Assembly: GCA_964242415.1 (NCBI GenBank)
Contig: CAXTAT010000060.1
Location: 1 to 10,576, forward strand
DNA: 10,576 nt
Reading direction: 5' to 3'
DNA from: DASWOJ01 sp964242415
GTDB taxonomy: Bacteria; Pseudomonadota; Alphaproteobacteria; Acetobacterales; Acetobacteraceae
The notes beneath the pieces were generated by a model that was given only the letters and a program-made list of their open reading frames with translations, ran no database searches and was not told the origin of the DNA. The first letter of the stretch is position 1. Every line of letters starts with the position of its first letter. Shown piece by piece: positions 7,022 to 10,576 of the stretch. The position numbers were made by a program, and so were the translations under genes.

Positions 7022-7510
7022 TCACCCGCCGGAGTGGGCGCGCAGCGGTAGGTGCGAGGTTTCTTTCAACCGGTCCAGCACGATGGACGACCGCACGCGC
7101 GCGACGCTCGCGTGCGGCAGCAGCGCGTCGTTCACCAGGACCGACAACGCCTTCAGGTCACGCACCACGGCCTTCAACTGGTAATCGGTGTCGCCGGTCA
7201 CTGCATAAGCTTCCTGCACTTCGTCAAGCCCGGTCACCAGCTCCCGGAAGCGCCGCGCGTTGTCGCCGCTGTGCGCGCTCAGCGTGACCTGGATGATCAC
7301 CAGGAGCCGGAAATCCAGCGTGTCCGCGCAGAGCCGCGCATGATAGCCCCGGATCACGCCTGCCGCCTCCAGAGCAGAGCGGCGGCGTGAGCACTGGGAT
7401 GGCGAAAGGCCGATCCGCTCGCCCGCTTCCTGGTTCGTGAGCCTGCCGTTGTCCTGCAGGGCTGCAAGCAGCCGCAGGTCGAACTGGTCAAGGGCATAGG
7501 GATTGTGCAT
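7022..7510 (-). CDS. Lrp/AsnC-family transcriptional regulator
   Basis: A 162-residue regulator of standard length and plan. The N-terminal winged HTH (about residues 8-55) reads LDQFDLRLLAALQDNGRLTNQEAGERIGLS with the recognition region SPSQCSRRRSALEAAGVIRGY. The C-terminal ligand-binding (RAM) domain contains GDNARRFRELV, VQEAYAVTGDTDYQLKAVV and a conserved VRSSIVLDRLKETSHLPL ending. Family members sense amino acids and usually control nearby transport or catabolic genes. It is divergent from hpd with 112 bases between the start codons, the classic layout for an Lrp-type activator of its neighbour, so aromatic amino acid control of hpd is likely (inference). Start is ATG at 7510; no clear Shine-Dalgarno is visible. 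Confidence 0.93.
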   Translation of the reverse strand: MHNPYALDQFDLRLLAALQDNGRLTNQEAGERIGLSPSQCSRRRSALEAAGVIRGYHARLCADTLDFRLLVIIQVTLSAHSGDNARRFRELVTGLDEVQEAYAVTGDTDYQLKAVVRDLKALSVLVNDALLPHASVARVRSSIVLDRLKETSHLPLRAHSGG

Positions 7511-7525
7511 GAACTAGGTGTGTAG

Positions 7526-7563
7526 CGCACGGTGCGTGCAGCCTTCCAGCCGGAAGCCAGCCG
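7526..7563. promoter_or_regulatory. Candidate operator cluster between the Lrp gene and hpd
   Basis: The 112-base divergent spacer holds a perfect palindrome CGCAC-g-GTGCG (7526-7536), then an inverted repeat CTTCC-agcc-GGAAG (7543-7556), with CAGCCG repeated at 7548-7553 and 7558-7563. Lrp-family proteins bind several phased, loosely palindromic sites, so this is the likeliest place for the local regulator. I found no convincing -35/-10 pair in either direction. Confidence 0.35.
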
Positions 7564-7612
7564 AATGCGCACCTCTTGCAGCCGGCCTGGCTTAGTCTTC
7601 ACCCACATTGAT

Positions 7613-7617
7613 GGAGG
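7613..7617 (+). promoter_or_regulatory. Ribosome-binding site that decides the hpd start
   Basis: GGAGG with a five-base spacer before ATG at 7623. Because this site lies inside the longer frame that opens with TTG at 7608 and ATG at 7611, translation most likely begins at 7623. Confidence 0.65.
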
Positions 7618-7622
7618 CTACC

Positions 7623-8753
7623 ATGGGTCCGTTTCCGCATGACGCAGCGCCGGCAGAAATCACGTTCGACAACCCCATGGGCACGGATGGGTTCGGGTTC
7701 GTCGAGTATGCCCATCCTGACCCGGCGCAGTTGCACAAGCTCTTCGCGACGATGGGCTTCAGCCCGGTCGCCAGGCACCGCATCAAGGCAATCACGCTGT
7801 ATCGCCAGGGAGACGTGAATTACTTGGTCAACGAGGAGCCGGGCAGCCACGCTGCCACCTTCGCCGCGGAGCACGGCCCTTGCGCGTCGTCCATGGCGTT
7901 CCGGGTTGTGGACGCCCAGCACGCCTACAAGCGGGCGCTGGAGCACGGCGCCGAGCCGGCAGACCCTGTGCTGGGCACGCTGGCGATGGACGTGCCGGCC
8001 GTGAAGGGCATCGGCAACTCGCTGCTGTATTTCCTGGACACCTATGGCGCGAAAGGGTCGGCCTTCGATGCGGAGTACGAGTGGCTGGGCGAGCGCGACC
8101 CGGCGCCTGCGGGCGAGGGCCTGCATTACCTCGACCACCTGACCCACAACGTCGGCCGCGGGCGCATGAACGTGTGGGCCGGCTTTTACGAGCGCATCTT
8201 CAACTTCAAGGAAATCCGCTACTTCGATATTAAGGGCGAGTACACCGGCCTGTTCTCCCGCGCGCTGACCAGCCCGGACGGCAAGATACGCATCCCGATC
8301 AACGAGAGCGCGGACGAGCGGAGCCAGATCGAGGAGTACTTGCACCAGTATAAGGGCGAGGGCATCCAGCACATGGCCTGCGGCTGCCACGACGTGTACC
8401 AGACCGTGGAGTCGCTGCGGGAGCGCGGGCTCAGGTTCATGCCGTCGCCGCCGCCAGCCTACTACGAGAAGGTGGAGGAGCGCGTGCCCGGCAACGGCGA
8501 AGACCTCGCACGCTTGGAGAGGAACGGCATCCTGCTGGACGGCGAGGGCGCCGTCGCCCTAGGCGCCAAGGAGGGCACGATGACCAAGGTGCTGCTGCAG
8601 ATTTTCTCCGCCAACGCCATCGGCCCGATCTTCTTCGAGTTCATCCAGCGCAAGGGCGACGAGGGCTTTGGCGAGGGCAACTTCCGCGCCCTGTTCGTGT
8701 CCATCGAAGAGGACCAGGTCCGCCGCGGCGTGCTGCAGCGGACGGCCATTTGA
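7623..8753 (+). CDS. hpd: 4-hydroxyphenylpyruvate dioxygenase
   Basis: A 376-residue Fe(II) dioxygenase that turns 4-hydroxyphenylpyruvate into homogentisate, the second step of tyrosine breakdown, in the cytoplasm. The length is typical. The N-terminal vicinal-oxygen-chelate domain includes DGFGFVEYAHPDP; the catalytic C-terminal domain carries the iron ligands H172 (LDHLTHNVGRG), H250 (GIQHMACG) and E339 (FFEFIQRKG). The family's C-terminal motif GFGEGNFRALFVSIEEDQ, which closes over the active site, is complete. Start at 7623 is chosen for its GGAGG. The usual partner genes (homogentisate dioxygenase, maleylacetoacetate isomerase) are not downstream: a terminator-like hairpin, a gene relic and insertion sequences follow, so hpd looks monocistronic here. 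The divergent Lrp-type gene is its probable regulator. Confidence 0.97.
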   Translation: MGPFPHDAAPAEITFDNPMGTDGFGFVEYAHPDPAQLHKLFATMGFSPVARHRIKAITLYRQGDVNYLVNEEPGSHAATFAAEHGPCASSMAFRVVDAQHAYKRALEHGAEPADPVLGTLAMDVPAVKGIGNSLLYFLDTYGAKGSAFDAEYEWLGERDPAPAGEGLHYLDHLTHNVGRGRMNVWAGFYERIFNFKEIRYFDIKGEYTGLFSRALTSPDGKIRIPINESADERSQIEEYLHQYKGEGIQHMACGCHDVYQTVESLRERGLRFMPSPPPAYYEKVEERVPGNGEDLARLERNGILLDGEGAVALGAKEGTMTKVLLQIFSANAIGPIFFEFIQRKGDEGFGEGNFRALFVSIEEDQVRRGVLQRTAI

Positions 8754-8765
8754 GCAATCAAGAGG

Positions 8766-8775
8766 AAGACGTCTT
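8766..8775. repeat. 10-bp perfect palindrome just after the hpd stop
   Basis: AAGACGTCTT, nine bases past the end of hpd's stop region. With flanking CAAGA (8759-8763) and TCTTG (8772-8776) a small stem could also form. Too short to assign a role. Confidence 0.25.
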
Positions 8776-8798
8776 GTGAGCGTCATCACGTCAAACCG

Positions 8799-8824
8799 GG
8801 CCACGTCCGTAACGGCCACGTCCG
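8799..8824 (+). repeat. 11-bp direct repeat in front of the hpd terminator
   Basis: GGCCACGTCCG occurs at 8799-8809 and again at 8814-8824. The second copy is part of the left arm of the hairpin at 8811-8846, so the first copy could pair with the right arm instead and give an alternative fold. Confidence 0.6.
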
Positions 8825-8846
8825 CTCCGCCCCGGACGTGGCCGTT
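8811..8846 (+). terminator. Strong hairpin, probable hpd terminator
   Basis: AACGGCCACGTCCG (8811-8824) and CGGACGTGGCCGTT (8833-8846) are perfect 14-bp inverted arms around an eight-base loop, 57 bases after the hpd stop codon. The downstream tract is TGGTTGTG-like rather than a run of U, so it may act as a weak intrinsic terminator or a 3' stabilising stem. Being symmetrical, it could also stop transcription arriving from the right. Confidence 0.6.
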
Positions 8847-8862
8847 GGTTGTGCCGGGCGGG

Positions 8863-8994
8863 TCCAGACGCAGGCTCGTGGGCGCCACACACACGCGACA
8901 CAGCGCGCTTCGGCTCGAAATCGGCAAGCAAGGAGAAGTGCAGGCGGCGCTGCTTGGCAACCGCCTCACGGCACCCCTTGTCTGTTGTGAGCAT
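8863..8994 (-). pseudogene. Remnant of a peroxiredoxin (AhpE/BCP-like redoxin)
   Basis: About 44 residues in this frame match the middle of alkyl-hydroperoxide-reductase-type peroxiredoxins: TDKGCREAVAKQ corresponds to the 'DSxWCHxAFAK' segment and RLHFSLLADFEPKRAVSR to 'NLHFPLLADFEPKGAVSR', followed by VCGAH for 'xYGxY'. Intact proteins have ~150-190 residues. The upstream part with the peroxidatic Cys motif is missing and sequence past about 8863 no longer fits, so the gene is a fragment. The ISKra4-like element starts just beyond its upstream edge and may have removed or displaced the front. The apparent ATG at 8994 is probably not a real start. Recognition is from family memory. Confidence 0.5.
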
Positions 8995-8996
8995 TC

Positions 8997-9930
8997 AAAA
9001 TCGTGGGGTGATCACGCCGCGGCTGTCGTCGCCCTTCGGTCATCGTTGGCGGGCCGGAAGCCCGGGTGACGATGACGAAATGCGTCCTCGAGTGTGTTGT
9101 TCAGCACGGCCGTGCGAACGTCGAGGAAGGGCTGCACCGTGGCCCTGTTCCAGCGCATCTGCTGCTTCTTGTTCATGCGCTTGGCCACGATCTCGTTGAC
9201 CGCGCTTTCCACGAACGCCGTCGAGATCGGCTCGCCACGCCGACGCCGGGCGGCATAGTGCACCAGGGCGTCCTCGTTGCGTTCGAGGTAGCTCAGTAGC
9301 TCGCTTGCGCGTTGCTGAAGGCGGCCGATGCCGGCCACGTCACGCAGCAGCTTGCGCTCCGTCCAGCGGCATAGGGCAGCGAGCTTGCGCCGGCACCCGG
9401 GCCAGCGCCCGTGCCACAAGCGCCACTTCGCGCGCTCCAGGCCGCGAACCGCCTCGTCGGCAAGGTGCGCGTCGGCCGTGCCCACGCCAAGACCGCGGGC
9501 GGCCTGCAGCGCGTGCTCGAAGCGCACGGCCACGTGCCACCAGTCCAGCACGATCGTGGCACCGGGCAGCGCCTCGCGCTGCAGCCGCCATAGCCCGGCA
9601 TCACCGTCGCACAGCACGGTCGCCGGCGTGTCCGCGTGCACTCCGGCCGCGGCGAGCGCCTGCCGGAACGCCTCGGACGCGGTCGCCTGGCCGTTGCGGG
9701 CGAACGCGAAGCGGTGCTGGGCACCATCGGCATGGATAACCTTGCCCGCGATCACCTCGAAGTGCCGCTCCTCCTGCCGGTGCCGGCTGCGCACATAGCC
9801 GCCGTCGAGACCAACCACGACGGGGCACGCCGCCTGCGCCGGGGGATGCTTGGCGGTCTCGCTGAAATGCTGCTGGACGACATCCTGGCCAACGCGCAGC
9901 GTCCTGTTCCGGACCGTGCCCGTGTTCTGC
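8997..9930 (-). mobile_element. Truncated ISKra4-family insertion sequence
   Basis: The element carries the C-terminal two-thirds of an ISKra4-type transposase. Its downstream end should lie just below the transposase stop, within about 8990-9011, where the peroxiredoxin relic begins; the exact terminus and inverted repeat could not be read. Its upstream end is lost at ~9930, where IS66 sequence takes over. Confidence 0.6.
9012..9930 (-). pseudogene. ISKra4-family transposase, 5' truncated
   Basis: About 305 residues of a DDE-type transposase that normally has roughly 400-500. Recognisable blocks are NTGTVRNRTLRVG at the broken front, VVVGLDGGYV (likely first Asp), TIVLDWWHVAVRFEHA (likely second Asp), AFVESAVNEIVAKRMNKKQQM (likely Glu) and the family ending RTAVLNNTLEDAFR followed by HPGFRPAND. 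The N-terminal domain is absent. The only nearby ATG (9938) lies in sequence that looks like the IS66 terminus, so the frame has no start of its own and is probably inactive. The rest may lie on the far side of the IS66 element, outside the window. Confidence 0.85.
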
Positions 9931-10576
9931 GTATCCATCCGGCGAGGGCCGCAGTTGCAGGTAGTCAGGCCGCGGCGGCGGTGTCCTGGCCAGGTTTGCG
10001 CCAGTTCCAGGGCAGCAGTTCGTGCAGGCGGGACGCGGGGTGGTCACCGATCCGGCGCAGCACGTCGGCGAGCCAGGCGCGCGGATCGGTGTCGTTCAGC
10101 TTGGCGGTGACGATGAGCGAGTACATGGCCGCGGCCCGCTCGCCGCCGCGGTCGGAACCACAGAACATCCAGGCCCGGCGGCCGAGGGCCACGCCGCGCA
10201 GGGCGCGCTCGGCGGCGTTGTTGCTGAGGCAAATGCGGCCGTCGGTGGTGAACCGGCTGAACGTGCCCCAGCGCTTGAGCATATAGTCCATCGCTTTGCC
10301 CACATCGGCGTGCCGCGACATCGTGCCGCGTTCCTTGCGCATCCAGGCCTCCAGGGCCTCAACCAGTGGCGCGATGCGCTCCCTGCGGACGTTTAGGCGC
10401 TGGTCGGCTGGTAGGCCGTTGATGTTGCGCTCGGCGTCAAAAATGGCGTCGATCCGACGCACGGCCTCGACTGCCAGCGGCGCGCGGGCGAGCTGGGCCA
10501 ACTCGAACAGCTTGCGCCGGCCATGGACCATCCGAACGCAGTCCACGGATGGCGTTTCCGGATCAGGCTTTTGTTC
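9931..10576 (-). mobile_element. IS66-family insertion sequence, 3' end only
   Basis: The window ends inside this element. Its inner boundary is placed at 9931, where the plus strand reads GTATCCATCCGGCGAGGGCC; IS66 ends typically begin GTAAGC followed by a similar CCGGCGA-GGCCGCAGTTG stretch, so this looks like a variant inverted repeat. Immediately to the left the ISKra4 coding pattern (NTGTVRNR) resumes. IS66 elements make 8-bp target duplications, which would make 9923-9930 (TGTTCTGC) the local copy. The boundary is an inference. Confidence 0.6.
9965..10576 (-). CDS. tnpC: IS66-family transposase TnpC, C-terminal part
   Basis: At least 203 residues of the IS66 transposase; the frame is open to the window edge and the N-terminal half (with the zinc-binding region and the catalytic Asp residues) is outside. 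Visible blocks: MVHGRRKLFELAQLARAPLA, AVRRIDAIFDAERNINGL, MDYMLKRWGTFSRFTTDGR, then SNNAAERALRGVALGRRAW with the probable catalytic Glu, MFCGSDRGGERAAAMYSL, LNDTDPRAWLADVLRRI, and the family-typical end HELLPWNW. It catalyses movement of the element together with TnpA and TnpB, which would lie upstream beyond 10576. There is no internal stop or frameshift in the visible part. Confidence 0.93.
   Translation of the reverse strand, partial: EQKPDPETPSVDCVRMVHGRRKLFELAQLARAPLAVEAVRRIDAIFDAERNINGLPADQRLNVRRERIAPLVEALEAWMRKERGTMSRHADVGKAMDYMLKRWGTFSRFTTDGRICLSNNAAERALRGVALGRRAWMFCGSDRGGERAAAMYSLIVTAKLNDTDPRAWLADVLRRIGDHPASRLHELLPWNWRKPGQDTAAAA

Noticed and set aside
7599..8390. Minus-strand 263-residue frame inside hpd
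   Set aside because: An antisense shadow of hpd, whose catalytic residues and family motifs are all present on the plus strand.
9936..9938. ATG as the start of the ISKra4 transposase
   Set aside because: It falls in sequence best explained as the IS66 terminus, and the family's N-terminal domain is missing.
1..10576. CRISPR arrays, tRNA or rRNA genes, riboswitches
   Set aside because: No regularly spaced repeats, cloverleaf-like segments or known riboswitch cores were seen on either strand.

Overview
The window looks like accessory chromosome of a GC-rich proteobacterium. Strong G/C third-position bias, the 4-hydroxyphenylpyruvate dioxygenase sequence, and the IS66 and ISKra4 transposases fit an alphaproteobacterium, perhaps Rhodospirillales or Acetobacteraceae. 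The rank is inferred from general resemblance only.

Layout. Positions 1-269 hold no intact gene, only a short in-frame piece that resembles part of a TonB-dependent siderophore receptor. From 6819 down to 270 runs a minus-strand cluster, in order of transcription: a branched-chain-amino-acid-type periplasmic binding protein (6819-5650); a TrpX-type (ABC_sub_bind) binding protein (5463-4509), an ABC permease (4479-3559) and an ABC ATPase (3559-2714); a DJ-1/PfpI enzyme close to isonitrile hydratase (2771-2058); a creatininase-family amidohydrolase (2065-1265); and an AraC regulator (1229-270). From the permease to the creatininase every gene overlaps the next, so this block looks like one operon. 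A minus-strand Lrp/AsnC regulator (7510-7022) diverges from a plus-strand hpd gene (7623-8753), which ends in a strong hairpin. Beyond 8860 the DNA is a graveyard: a peroxiredoxin relic, a 5'-truncated ISKra4 transposase, and the 3' end of an IS66 element that appears to have cut into the ISKra4 element.

How it may work. The transporter genes would bring in a small amino-acid-like or nitrogenous compound. The two enzymes encoded after them would act on it in the cytoplasm, and the AraC protein is the likely local regulator. An isonitrile-hydratase-like protein makes an N-substituted formamide, and the creatininase superfamily includes a known formamide hydrolase (ArfB). An uptake-plus-isonitrile-to-formamide-to-amine route is therefore a testable idea; the substrate is unknown. 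HPPD belongs to tyrosine breakdown, and TrpX-type transporters have been linked to aromatic amino acids, so an aromatic substrate is also possible.

Main anomaly. As written, the TrpX-type binding protein and the permease read as one fused ORF. This depends on a single extra G in a five-G run (plus-strand C run 4559-4563). Removing one G restores a family-typical C-terminus and a TAG stop 29 bases before the permease ATG. The fusion is therefore most likely a sequencing indel or a recent frameshift.
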